Shown: piece after piece, positions 9,753 to 18,122 of the stretch
How positions within the stretch are numbered: the stretch's first letter is position 1
Layout: the number at the start of each line of letters is the position of its first letter
Assembly (NCBI RefSeq): GCF_001942465.1
Contig: NZ_MKJY01000188.1
Coordinates: forward strand, 1-61,232
DNA from: Actinomadura sp. CNU-125
GTDB lineage: Bacteria > Actinomycetota > Actinomycetes > Streptosporangiales > Streptosporangiaceae
Direction of reading: 5' to 3'
DNA length: 61,232 nt
Notes under the pieces: model-generated
Database searches by the model: none
The model's input: only the letters and a program-made list of their open reading frames with translations
What the model was told of the DNA's origin: nothing
Translations under genes and position numbers: made by a program

Positions 9753-9779
9753 CGGGGCCGGCCCGCACGGGCCGCCCCG
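9753..9779 (+). terminator. Terminator hairpin after rpsT
   Basis: Arms CGGGGCCGGCCC and GGGCCGCCCCG (one bulged base) around a four-base loop, 14 bases after the rpsT stop. Confidence 0.7.
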
Positions 9780-9789
9780 AAGCATGTCC

Positions 9790-9877
9790 GGAGCCGGAAC
9801 GGCCTGCGGAAGCGCGCGGGGCCGGAACGGCCGGAGCCGGGACGGCCGGAGCCGGAACGGCCTGCGGAGGCGCGCGG
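9790..9877. repeat. Direct repeat pair (30 bp, 29/30 identical) with nested 12-bp units
   Basis: The 30-base segment at 9790-9819 recurs at 9848-9877 with one difference. Between the copies, shorter units containing GGAACGGCC or GGGACGGCC repeat. The repeats lie in the rpsT-kptA gap, immediately before the kptA ribosome-binding site. Confidence 0.75.
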
Positions 9878-9900
9878 CGCCGCGCACGAGGAGCGGGACG

Positions 9901-10434
9901 ATGGACGAACGCCGCGCCGTGCGGATCTCGAAGTACCTCGCCCGTCACCTGCGGCACCGTCCCGACCGGATCGGCCTCGTCCTCGACCGGGAGGGCTGGG
10001 CCGACGTCGACGAACTCCTCGCGGCCGCCGAACGGCACGGCTTCCCCGTCACCCGCGCCGAACTCGAACACGTCGTCGCGTCCGACGGCAAGGGCCGCTA
10101 CGCCCTCCACGGGAACCGGATCCGCGCCGTCCAGGGCCACTCGGTCCCCGTCGAACTGAACCTGCCGGTCGTTCCCCCGCCGGAACTGCTGTACCACGGG
10201 ACGACCGGACGGTCCGTCGCCGCGATCAGGCGCGAGGGTCTGCGGCCGATGGGCCGCCACGCCGTCCACCTGTCCCCCGACCGCGAGACCGCCCTGCGGG
10301 TGGGCGCGCGCCGCGGCGTCCCCGTCGTGCTGGTCGTACGGGCCGGACGGATGGCCGCCGACGGGCACGAGTTCCGCGTCACCTCGAACGGCGTGTGGCT
10401 GACGGCGTCCGTCCCGCCCGGATATCTGCGCTGA
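9901..10434 (+). CDS. kptA: RNA 2'-phosphotransferase (Tpt1/KptA family)
   Basis: A 177-residue homologue of yeast Tpt1, which moves a 2'-phosphate from RNA to NAD+, giving ADP-ribose 1",2"-cyclic phosphate and nicotinamide. Family signatures: ISKYLARHLRHRPDRIGLVL, EGWADVDELL, VASDGKGRYAL, LYHGTTGRSVAAIRREGL and the HLSPD box near the end. The first two are the winged-helix RNA lobe; the HGT and HLS motifs are in the ADP-ribosyltransferase-like lobe. The ATG has AGGAG upstream. Longer starts exist but only read through the direct repeats. The bacterial role is unclear since bacteria lack tRNA splicing that leaves 2'-phosphates. It overlaps the 3' end of the opposing HAD-like gene. Confidence 0.92.
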   Translation: MDERRAVRISKYLARHLRHRPDRIGLVLDREGWADVDELLAAAERHGFPVTRAELEHVVASDGKGRYALHGNRIRAVQGHSVPVELNLPVVPPPELLYHGTTGRSVAAIRREGLRPMGRHAVHLSPDRETALRVGARRGVPVVLVVRAGRMAADGHEFRVTSNGVWLTASVPPGYLR

Positions 10435-10912
10435 TCACGCCCGCGTCCGTCCAGGCGGGCACGTGGCGCACCCACCCGGGCACCGCGTCCCGCTGCGGGC
10501 CGAACAGGTACAGGTGCGGGACGGTCCCGCGGAGCGCCCGGTGCACGTCGAGCCGGTCGTCGATCATGTGCGTGATCCCGAGTTCCGCGCAGTGCCCGGC
10601 TTTCTCCTGCCGTTTCCTGCAGAAACGCACGTTGCCTCGCGGGAGCCCCGTCCGGCGGTAGAAGTCGTGGTGGTCGAGCCAGGCGAGCGTCCGCGCCCGC
10701 ACCCGATCGCCCGCCTTGGAGATGATCCAGGCCCGCCCGTCGACGAGGCCGATCAGGTCCGGGAGGACGTCGAACGCGCCGTCCGTCGCCGGGGAGGCCA
10801 GCGCCTGCTCCAGCGAGCCGCCGAGGAACGCCGTGTCCGCGCTCCCCGGCGCCAGCGCGCCGCCCTGGATCACCCTGCCGAAGTCGATGCCGAGCCGAGT
10901 TTCGATGTTCAT
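10379..10912 (-). CDS. HAD-like hydrolase superfamily protein, atypical first motif
   Basis: A 177-residue protein. Motif I reads GIDFGRVI, so the nucleophile Asp is present but the usual second Asp (DxD) is Gly. Motif II may be IISKAG, motif III KRQEKAGHC, and motif IV HMIDDRLDVH. This order fits a small C1-type HAD phosphatase or nucleotidase-like fold. Loss of the acid/base Asp suggests reduced or altered catalysis; that is inference. I chose the ATG giving MNIETRLGIDFG; a GTG six codons upstream is possible. Its 3' end overlaps kptA tail-to-tail by about 56 bases. It is divergent from the LysR gene and may be its target. Confidence 0.7.
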   Translation of the reverse strand: MNIETRLGIDFGRVIQGGALAPGSADTAFLGGSLEQALASPATDGAFDVLPDLIGLVDGRAWIISKAGDRVRARTLAWLDHHDFYRRTGLPRGNVRFCRKRQEKAGHCAELGITHMIDDRLDVHRALRGTVPHLYLFGPQRDAVPGWVRHVPAWTDAGVISADIRAGRTPSATRRSR

Positions 10913-10944
10913 GCTTCGACGATCCGGCACTCAAGGCTTCAGCA

Positions 10945-10975
10945 GAACTATTGATCGGACGGGCAGCTATAGTTC
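10945..10975. promoter_or_regulatory. Candidate LysR operator (inverted repeat)
   Basis: Perfect seven-base arms GAACTAT and ATAGTTC are separated by 17 bases. They lie in the 69-base gap between a divergent LysR gene and the HAD-like gene. LysR proteins normally bind such interrupted dyads and autoregulate. Confidence 0.6.
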
Positions 10976-10981
10976 ACGGCT

Positions 10982-11899
10982 ATGGACCTGAGTCGGCTGT
11001 CCACCGACGCGCTCGCCTCCTTCGCCGTCTTCGCGGACCACCTCAATTTCACCCGGGCCGCCGAAGAACTGCACATCTCCCAGCCCGCCCTGCACGTCAA
11101 AGTGCAGAAACTCGCCGACACGCTCGGCCGTCCCCTCTACACCCGGCACGGGCGCCGCCTGGCGCTCACCCCCGCCGGCGAGGCCGCCGCCCGCTTCGCC
11201 CGCGACCTCGACGCCCGCGTCGCGTCCTTCCTCGCGGACCTGCACGGCGTCTCGTCCCGCGTCCCCACGCTGGCCGCCGGGGAGGGCGCCTACCTGTACC
11301 TGCTGGGCGGCGTCGTCCGTCCCGGCATCAAGCTGATCAACGGGGACCGACCCCGCACCCTCGCCGCCGTCCGCACCGGACGCGCCGACGTGGGCGTCGC
11401 CGTCCTCGACGTCCTGCCCGCCGACCTCACGACCACCGTCCTCGCCACGTACCCGCAGGTCCTGGTCATGCCGGAGGGCCACCCGCTCGCCGACGCCCCC
11501 GCCCTCACGCTCGCGGACCTCACCGGCGCCGCGCTGATCGTCCCGCCTCCCGCGGGCCCGCACCGCGTAGCGCTCGAACGCGCGCTGCGCGCCGCGGGCG
11601 TCCCCTGGTCGGTCGCCGTCGAGGCCGAAGGATGGCCGCTGATGCTGCACTTCGTCGCCCTCGGCGTCGGCCTCGCCGTCGTCAACGGCTGCGTCGCCCC
11701 TTCCCCCGGCCTGGTCGCCCGCGAGATCATCGACCTCCCCGCCGTCCCCTACCACGCCCTGCACCTGCCGTCCCGCGCCGACGACCCGCTGGTCACCGAC
11801 CTGCTGTCGGCCGTCCGCGCCGAACTACGGAGTCACCGATGCGCTTCGAGATCACCGTCGACGTCGCCGCGCCGCCCGAACGGGTCTGGAGCATCCTGA
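10982..11899 (+). CDS. LysR family transcriptional regulator
   Basis: A 305-residue regulator. The N-terminal winged HTH covers roughly residues 5-65 (FAVFADHLNFTRAAEELHIS, then QPALHVKVQKLADTLG). A periplasmic-binding-protein-like effector domain follows from about 90. The ligand is unknown. It starts seven bases after a perfect inverted repeat and is divergent from a HAD-like gene. The last 20 residues (RCASRSPSTSPRRPN...) are read out of frame through the start of the downstream SRPBCC gene, a 61-base overlap; they look non-native, so a small indel close to the true stop is possible. The start is the ATG with the standard LysR N-terminus. Confidence 0.88.
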   Translation: MDLSRLSTDALASFAVFADHLNFTRAAEELHISQPALHVKVQKLADTLGRPLYTRHGRRLALTPAGEAAARFARDLDARVASFLADLHGVSSRVPTLAAGEGAYLYLLGGVVRPGIKLINGDRPRTLAAVRTGRADVGVAVLDVLPADLTTTVLATYPQVLVMPEGHPLADAPALTLADLTGAALIVPPPAGPHRVALERALRAAGVPWSVAVEAEGWPLMLHFVALGVGLAVVNGCVAPSPGLVAREIIDLPAVPYHALHLPSRADDPLVTDLLSAVRAELRSHRCASRSPSTSPRRPNGSGAS

Positions 11900-12255
11900 C
11901 CGACGTCGAACGCCTCCCCGACCTCACCCCTTCGATGGAACACGTCGAACTGCTCGACGGGCCCCTGCGGCGATCCGCCCGCGCCCGCGTCCGGCAACCG
12001 CGCCTGGCCCCCGCCGTCTGGACGGTCACCGAGTTCACCGAACACGAGTCGTTCACCTGGGAGTCGCGGACGGCGGGCGTGACGACGACGGGCGGGCACC
12101 TCGTCCGTCCCGCCCCGGGCGGCGCGACGCTGCGGCTGACGCTCGTCCAGGTGGGCCCGCTCGCCCCGCTGCTCGGCCTGCTCCTCGGCCGCCGCGCCCG
12201 CGCCTACGTCACGATGGAGGCGAACGGGGTGAAGAAGGCCGCGGAATCGGCGTAG
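11839..12255 (+). CDS. SRPBCC family (polyketide cyclase/START-like) protein
   Basis: A 138-residue protein beginning MRFEITVDVAAPPERVWSIL, the standard first strand and helix of the SRPBCC helix-grip fold. A conserved TEFTEHESFTWESRTAGV region follows, and it ends in a long C-terminal helix. These proteins bind hydrophobic ligands; the substrate here is unknown. It overlaps the preceding LysR gene and is presumably co-transcribed with it. There are no membrane segments apart from a short hydrophobic stretch PLAPLLGLLLG. Confidence 0.85.
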   Translation: MRFEITVDVAAPPERVWSILTDVERLPDLTPSMEHVELLDGPLRRSARARVRQPRLAPAVWTVTEFTEHESFTWESRTAGVTTTGGHLVRPAPGGATLRLTLVQVGPLAPLLGLLLGRRARAYVTMEANGVKKAAESA

Positions 12256-12277
12256 CGGCCCGCGGGCTCGGCCCGGG

Positions 12278-13243
12278 TCAGCCGCGCGCGGCGACGATCT
12301 GCGCGACCGTCTTCTCCAGCGCGTACGCGGGGTCGGCGGCGGCGCCCTTGACGGCCGCGTCCGCCTCGGCCACGACCGTCATCGCGCGCGCCACACCGTC
12401 CGCCGACCACGCCCGCAACTGCTTCTGCACACGTTCGATCTTCCAGGGCGGCATGCCCAGGTCCTTGGCGAGGGCCGGGCCCCGCGCGCCCCGCGGCGCG
12501 CCGCCGACCTTGGCGAGCCCCCGGACGCCCTGTGCGAGCGCGCTGACGATCAGTACCGGCGGCACGCCCGTCGCGAGCGCCCACCGCAACTGCTCCAGGG
12601 CGTCGGCCAGCTGCCCCTCGATGGCCTTGTCCGCGACCGTGAACCCGCTGACCTCGGCCCGTCCCCGGTAGTACCGGGCCACCGCGGCGTCGTCGATCTT
12701 CCCGCCGGTGTCGGAGACGAGCTGACTGCACGCGGCCGCCAGCTCCCGGAGGTCGTTCCCCACTGCGTCGATCAGTCCGCGCGCGCCGTCCGCCGAGATC
12801 TTGCCGCCCGCGTTGCGGATCTCCGCCCGAACGAAATCGACCCGTTCGCCCACCTTGGTGACTTTCGGGGCCGCGATCTTTCGCGCCTTGAGCTTCGTCA
12901 GCCCGTCCACCAGCGCCTTGCCCTTGGCACCGCCCGGATGCAGGGCCACGAGCACCACGTCGTCGGCCGGGGTCTTGGCGTACTTCAGCACCTCGGCGGT
13001 CAGATCCTTGCCGAGGTCCTGCGCCGAGCGGATGACGAGGACCTTCCCGCCGCCGAACAGCGACGGCGAGGTCAGCTCCGCGATCCGGCCGGGCTCCAGT
13101 CCCCCGGGCGCGAGGTCGATCACCTCGGCGTCCGGGTCCCCCGCCCGCACGGACGCGACGACTTCGCCGACCGCGCGCTCGGCCAGCAGTTCTTCGTCAC
13201 CGACGATCAGGATGATGGGCTCTACCGACACACCAAGCAGCAT
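12278..13243 (-). CDS. holA: DNA polymerase III subunit delta
   Basis: The clamp-loader delta subunit opens the beta sliding clamp during replication. About 321 residues. It begins with an AAA+-like fold (PIILIVGDEELLAERAVGEV), contains SLFGGGKVLVIRSAQDLGK, has the domain II-III linker DLRELAAACSQLVSD, and ends in the C-terminal collar helices (MPPWKIERVQKQLRAWSADG). Two starts are possible, this ATG or a GTG four codons on; neither has a clear ribosome-binding site. It is downstream of comEC on the same strand, its usual position. Intact. Confidence 0.93.
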   Translation of the reverse strand: MLLGVSVEPIILIVGDEELLAERAVGEVVASVRAGDPDAEVIDLAPGGLEPGRIAELTSPSLFGGGKVLVIRSAQDLGKDLTAEVLKYAKTPADDVVLVALHPGGAKGKALVDGLTKLKARKIAAPKVTKVGERVDFVRAEIRNAGGKISADGARGLIDAVGNDLRELAAACSQLVSDTGGKIDDAAVARYYRGRAEVSGFTVADKAIEGQLADALEQLRWALATGVPPVLIVSALAQGVRGLAKVGGAPRGARGPALAKDLGMPPWKIERVQKQLRAWSADGVARAMTVVAEADAAVKGAAADPAYALEKTVAQIVAARG

Positions 13244-13387
13244 GCCACGCCCGGCCGCGCCTTGAGCCGCAATGGCCCCCGGCGAAGGCGATCCCACCCG
13301 GGATATCCATCACAACCGTTCCTGAACAGCGACGTCCCCCGGGAAGCGATCCCGTGGCGTCTCGCAGCGACCCGCGGTTCCACGAGG

Positions 13388-13489
13388 CGGCACCATCCGC
13401 AGGACGGCACCATCCGCGAGGCGGCGTCATCCGCGGGCAGCGTCAGCTGCAGGGACGGCGGCATCTGCGGGGGGCGTCATCTGCGGGGG
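13388..13489. repeat. Six degenerate 17-bp tandem repeats between holA and comEC
   Basis: Six consecutive 17-base units with an exact period follow one another: the first three carry CGGCACCATCCGC-type cores, the last three diverge to CATCTGCGG-type cores. The array fills the gap before holA and its last unit runs into the comEC stop codon. All reading frames through it are non-family. It may be a slippage-prone spacer. Confidence 0.8.
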
Positions 13490-15740
13490 ACGGTGGCGAT
13501 GCCGGTGGACGTGCGGATCACGGCGATGTCTCCTTCGCGGTCGGTGCGGTGGATGCGGACGTGCAGGCGGCGCAGCAGGTCGAGGGTGGCGGGCGACGGG
13601 TGGCCGTAGTCGTTGTCGCGACCGACCGAGATGAGCGCGATGGAGGCTCTCGCCGCCGCCAGGAATCGGGCGTCCTGGCTTCGCGAACCGTGGTGCGGAA
13701 CCTTCAGGACCTGGACGGGCGGCACGCCGTCCGCGAGGACGCGCTGGGCATCGGCCTCGATGTCGCCCGCGAGGAGCGCGCTGAAACCCGGGCTGCGCGC
13801 CACCAGGACGACACTGGCGTTGTTGATCGTGCTGCCGTCGTCGCCGCGGGCGAGGGGCGGACCGGTGGCGAGGGGGGCGATGACCTCCAGGGTGAGATCG
13901 CCGATGCGCCACCGCTGGCCGGTGAGTGCGGGACGGGCCGGGACGCCGCGGGCCAGGCGGGCGGCGCGGCCGGACGTGCGCGGGGTGGTGAGGACACGCC
14001 GGACGGTGCGGCCGTCGCGGACGCCGGGTGTCCCGTCGACGTGGTCGGCATGCGGATGGGTGATGACGAGGAGCGGGACGTCGGAGATCCCGAGGCGGTC
14101 GAGGCAGGCGTCGACCGGCCCGGGGGCCGGCCCGCGTCGACAACGACGGCGCGGCCGGGCCCGGCGGACAGCACGACCGTGTCGCCTGCCCGACGTCGCA
14201 GGCGACCATCCGCCAGCCGGGCGGCGGCCAGCCCGGGGCCGTCACCCGCAGGGCGACCACCGCGATCAGGATCCCGGTGAGCAGCGCGGCCAGGAGCAGG
14301 CGCATGCGGGCGCTGCGCAGGACGAGGAAGATCGCACCCGCCGTGACCAGCAGGGTGAGCGCGCCGACCCCGCCCGCGAGCCACGGCACCGTCGCGTACG
14401 GGAGTTCGGCCGTGATGCGTGCGATCCCGATGATCCAGCCGACGGCGAGGCCCGCGGGACGGGCCAGGAGCCGTGCGGGCGTGAGCGAGAACGGTGCGAT
14501 GACCGCGGCGGCCGCGCCGAGCAGCGTGGCCGGGGCGACGGCGGGCGCGACCAGGATGTTCGCGAAGACCGAGACGACACCGACCTCTCCGGACAGCATG
14601 ACCAGGATCGGGGCGACCGCCGTCTGGGCCGCCGCCGCGACCGCGAGGCGTCCGCCAGCGGGCCCGGCAGGTGGCGGGCGAGCCGGTCGCGCCAGGCGGG
14701 GGCGAGGACGAGCAGCCCCGCGGTCGCCGCCACCGAGAGCGCGAACCCGTAGGACCGTGCCAGGGCGGGGTCGACCAGCACGAGGAGGAGGACCGCCGCA
14801 CCGAGTGCGGGGAGTCCTTGCCGACGGCGTCCGGTGAACAGAGCGAGCAGGCCGACGACGCCCATGACGGTCGCGCGCAGCACGCTCGGCTCCGGCCGGA
14901 CCACGACGACGAACGCGCATACCGCGAGGGCCGCCAGGGGCGGCGCTCGGCGGCGGCCGAGCCCGGCGAGGCGGCACAGCCCGATCACCGCGCCGATCAC
15001 GATCGCCAGGTTCGCGCCGGACACGACGAGGAGGTGGGTGAGCCCCGCCGTCCGGAAGTCGTCCGCGAGATCGGGCGGGATCCGGGACGTGTCGCCCACC
15101 ACCATGGCGGGCAGCACCCCACGCTGCCCGGGCGGAAGGTCTTCGGTGGCGGCGCGCAGCCTGGCGCGGACGGTCTCGGCGGCGCGCTGCACGCCGGACG
15201 GCGGGGACAGGTCGGACGGTGCGCCGCGGACGAGCACCACGGCCGCCAGCAGGTTGTCGCCGCGGGGTTCGCGGAACCTGCCGGTGAACCGCACCCGCTG
15301 GCTGGGGACGAGGCCAAGCCAGCGGCGGTCGTGCGCGATGAGCAGGACCGGGACGCGGACATCGGTGTGCCGCACGGTTTCCACGCGCGCCCGGACGGTG
15401 ATCGTCCGCCGTGCCGAGGCGCTCGTTTGCGGGTCTCCGGTGACGACGGCCTCGGCGGTCGCGGTGCGTCCGGCGTGGGCCAGGTCGGGCACCGGGCCGG
15501 TGCCGACCGCGGTGGCGCGCAGCGCGACGCCGATCGCGGAGGCGGCGGCGCAGGCGAGCACCGCCCCGGCGATGATCGGGCGCGGTGCCGCCTCGGCCCG
15601 GCGGGGCACCAGGACGACGATGGCGGCGACGCCGCGGCGGCCGCCAGGACGTACGACACGGCCGGGGCGACCCCGATGGCGACGGCGGCCGTCAGCCACG
15701 CCGCCAGGGCGGGCAGGACGAGCCGGAGATCGTGGTTCAT
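13477..15740 (-). CDS. comEC: ComEC/Rec2 DNA uptake channel, four frameshifts
   Basis: ComEC is the membrane channel that brings transforming single-stranded DNA into the cell. Repaired length is about 755 residues. The N-terminal helices start MNHDLRLVLPALAAWL, then the DUF4131-like domain, the competence domain (LTHLLVVSGANLAIVIGAVI), further helices, and a C-terminal metallo-beta-lactamase domain (DVGQGDTVVL, ITHPHADHVDG, LLAGDIEADAQ, KVPHHGS). The frame breaks near 15633, 14650, 14190 and 14125. Each is fixed by adding one base, mostly a G or C in a short run. It sits between comEA and holA. Because every motif survives, I read this as assembly error rather than a dead gene. Confidence 0.88.
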
Positions 15741-15829
15741 TCCGCACCCCGCCCGCACAGCGCACGGAAGATCGGTTCAGCGTTCATTGGGCTTCCTTTG
15801 TGCGTCCCCCGCCTCTGGGTGGGAGACGG

Positions 15830-16552
15830 TCAAATGCGCACTCGTGACTTGAGGTCGGCAAAGCGGCTGGCACCGATGCCGTTGACGTCCTGGAGTTGTT
15901 CGACGGAGCGGAAGCCGCCGTTCTGGGTGCGGTACTCGATGATGCGAGCGGCGAGGACCGGCCCCACGCCGGGCAGCTCGTCGAGCTGGTCGACGGTGGC
16001 GGTGTTGAGGTTCACCGGCGTCCCGCCGCCGCTCGGCGCCGTCGGCGATACGCCGGGCGGCGGCGTCGGGGCGGGGACGCCCACCGGGATCTGCTCCCCG
16101 TCCACCACCTTGCGGGCGAGGTTGAGGGGGCCCGTCTTCGCACCCCGCCGAACGCCTCCGGCCGCCTTGATCGCCTCGGCTACGCGGGAGCCCGCCGGGA
16201 GCGTGATCACGCCTGGTTTCTGCACTTTTCCGAGAACGTGGACGACGACCGTGCCGGAGGGTTGCGTGGGCGGTCCGGGGCCGCTCGCCCCGCTCGGCGC
16301 GTCCGTCCCGCTCGGGCCTGCAGCGAGCGTCGCGGCGCTCGCGTCCGGCTCCGGTGCGGCCTGCGGGCGCGGCCGGGACGCCCACAGGTACCCGGCGGCC
16401 ACCACGGCGGCGATCACCGCGACGATGACGAGTGCGCGGACGCCCGGACGGTCGGGTGCCGCGCGTAAGCGGGCCGCGGGCGGTTCCCGCGGGGGCGCGG
16501 CCGGGGCCCGCACCCGATCGGCGAGTGCCTGCAGACGGTCGGACGCTCTCAT
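15830..16552 (-). CDS. comEA: ComEA-like DNA-binding competence protein
   Basis: A 240-residue single-pass membrane protein. A basic, proline-rich cytoplasmic N-terminus is followed by a helix near 40-60 (VRALVIVAVIAAVVAAGYLW), a low-complexity Pro/Ser/Gly linker, an SLBB domain (VVVHVLGKVQKPGVITLPAG), a second linker, and a C-terminal helix-hairpin-helix pair (VNLNTATVDQLDELPGVGPV, then DVNGIGASRFADLKSRV). The HhH motif binds double-stranded DNA outside the membrane and hands it to ComEC, encoded 89 bases downstream. The start is the ATG opening MRASDRLQALADRV; frames open further 5' only cross a repeat array. Confidence 0.93.
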   Translation of the reverse strand: MRASDRLQALADRVRAPAAPPREPPAARLRAAPDRPGVRALVIVAVIAAVVAAGYLWASRPRPQAAPEPDASAATLAAGPSGTDAPSGASGPGPPTQPSGTVVVHVLGKVQKPGVITLPAGSRVAEAIKAAGGVRRGAKTGPLNLARKVVDGEQIPVGVPAPTPPPGVSPTAPSGGGTPVNLNTATVDQLDELPGVGPVLAARIIEYRTQNGGFRSVEQLQDVNGIGASRFADLKSRVRI

Positions 16553-16907
16553 GTCGCCGACGTTAAAAGGCCGTGGTGCGGCGTCGTCCAAGATTTCGCG
16601 GCTGTGGATAACTTCGGTCGCCGCGCCCGGGGACCGTGCCCCGCCGGCGTCCGGAAGGCGGTACCGTCCACGTTTCGATGCCGGCCAGGCTGCGAGGCGG
16701 TCCGTCGTCTCTTGGCGTTCCGCACCCCTGATGCCGCCCGCGCCCTGACGCCGTCCGTGGGTTGGCACCGTCCGCGTCGTGCCCTGGCATCGTCCGTGGG
16801 TTGGCACCGTCCGCGTCCGCGCCCTGGTGCCGTCCGTGGGTCGGGGCCGGGCGTGGTGCGCCCGGCTCTTGGGTGACGTGCGCTCGGCGGGTCGGGAGGT
16901 CCGAGGG
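16553..16907. repeat. Intergenic region with about 2.7 copies of a 39-40 bp tandem repeat
   Basis: The 355 bases between hutI and comEA have no convincing gene. At 16742-16780, 16781-16820 and partly 16821-16853 there are copies of a unit beginning GCCCTG and containing GTCCGTGGGTTGGCACCGTC. The GGCACCGTCCGC core resembles the GGCACCATCCGC core of the 17-base array on the far side of comEC. The comEA promoter must lie within the first 150 bases, but I see no clear -35/-10 pair. Confidence 0.75.
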
Positions 16908-18122
16908 TCAGGGCTGGACGGGGACTCCGCCTCGCCATACGCGGTGGGCGCGGAGGCCGAAGGCCCAGGCGAAGGCGCCCTCGTGGTCGGCGTCCCACAG
17001 CACGATGTCGGCGAGCATGCCGGGGGCGAGGGAGCCGCGGTCGCCGTAGCGGAGGGCCGCGGCGCCGCCGAGGGTGGCGGCGCGGAGCGCCTCGGTGACG
17101 CTGAGGCCGAACATGGCGACGGCGAGGCCGATGACCAGGGGCATGGAGGTGATGCCGCACTGGCCCGGGTTGTGGTCGGTGCCGAGGGCGACGGTGACGC
17201 CGCGGTCGAGCATCTGCCGGACGGGCGCGGGGGCGCGGCTGCTGTTGAGGGCGCTGCCGGGGCAGACGGTGGCGGTGACGCCGGCGTGGGCGAGCGCCTT
17301 GATGTCGTCGTCGTTGGCCTGGGTGAGCAGGTCGGCGGAGGCGCAGCCGACCTCGGCGGCGACCTGGGCGGCGCCGACGCGCTCGTTGGCGCAGGCGTGC
17401 ATGCGGGCCTTCAGGCCCGCGCGCTTGCCGGTGAGCAGGAGGGCGCGGGCCTCCTCGGCGGTGAAGTGGCCCTCGTCGCAGTAGACGTCGATGCTGTCGG
17501 CACCGGCGACGGCGGCGTCGCCGGCCCAGAGGCGGACGGCCTCGATGTAGTCGCGGCGGCGGCCGAAGAACTCCGGCGGGAGGATGTGCGCGGCGAGGAA
17601 CGTCGCGTGGATGCGCGGCATCGACGGCTCGGATTCGAGGGAGCGCAGCATCCGGATGTCGGCGAGCTCGCCGTCGCGGGTGAGGTGGTAGCCGGTCTTG
17701 GCCTCGACGGTGGTGGTCCCGGCGATGATCCACTGGCGGAGGCGTTCGCGGACGCCGTTGCACAGGGTCCAGGGGTCGGTGCCGCGGGTGACGGTGACGG
17801 TCGAGTTGACGCCGCCGCCCGCCGCCGCGATGGCCGAGTGGGACGAGCCGCTGGTGCGCATGGCGAGTTCGGCCCAGCGGTTCCCCGCGTAGACGGGGTG
17901 GGCGTGGGCGTCGATGAGCCCGGGGGTGACGAGACCGCCGCCGAGGTTCTCCACGTGGTCGACGTCGACGATGTCGTCGATGACGCCGGGGACGCTCTGC
18001 GGGAGGTCGGACGCGGGGCCGGCCCAGACGATCCGGTCGTCGTGGATGAGCACGGCGGCGTTGCTGCAGACGTCGGTGCCCGTCCAGAGCCTGCCGATGT
18101 TCGTCAACAGCCGTACCGTCAT
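16908..18122 (-). CDS. hutI: Imidazolonepropionase
   Basis: Step three of histidine degradation: hydrolysis of imidazolone-5-propionate to N-formimino-L-glutamate. A 404-residue amidohydrolase-fold enzyme, intact. Metal ligands: GLIDAHAHPVYAG (HxH), HACANE (third His) and LGTDHNPGQCG (Asp with adjacent His). Other signatures are TTTVEAKTGYHL and the C-terminal composite barrel ending GAFAWAFGLRAHRVWRGG. No hutU, hutH or hutF lies in the window, so the pathway must be completed elsewhere. The ATG start is 393 bases from the hflX stop and the gene appears monocistronic. Confidence 0.92.
   Translation of the reverse strand: MTVRLLTNIGRLWTGTDVCSNAAVLIHDDRIVWAGPASDLPQSVPGVIDDIVDVDHVENLGGGLVTPGLIDAHAHPVYAGNRWAELAMRTSGSSHSAIAAAGGGVNSTVTVTRGTDPWTLCNGVRERLRQWIIAGTTTVEAKTGYHLTRDGELADIRMLRSLESEPSMPRIHATFLAAHILPPEFFGRRRDYIEAVRLWAGDAAVAGADSIDVYCDEGHFTAEEARALLLTGKRAGLKARMHACANERVGAAQVAAEVGCASADLLTQANDDDIKALAHAGVTATVCPGSALNSSRAPAPVRQMLDRGVTVALGTDHNPGQCGITSMPLVIGLAVAMFGLSVTEALRAATLGGAAALRYGDRGSLAPGMLADIVLWDADHEGAFAWAFGLRAHRVWRGGVPVQP

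Noticed and set aside
9784..9900. N-terminal extension of kptA from an upstream ATG
   Set aside because: The extra 39 residues merely translate the direct repeats, and a good ribosome-binding site precedes the internal ATG.
13477..15740. comEC as a pseudogene showing loss of competence
   Set aside because: All four breaks are single-base losses and every functional motif is kept, while comEA is intact; the window-wide indel pattern explains it better.
16553..16807. N-terminal extension of comEA through the repeat region
   Set aside because: The extension encodes repeated PTHGR-like peptides with no homology, and the internal ATG gives a normal ComEA length.
16742..16853. CRISPR-like interpretation of the repeats before comEA
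   Set aside because: Units abut directly without spacers and number fewer than three.
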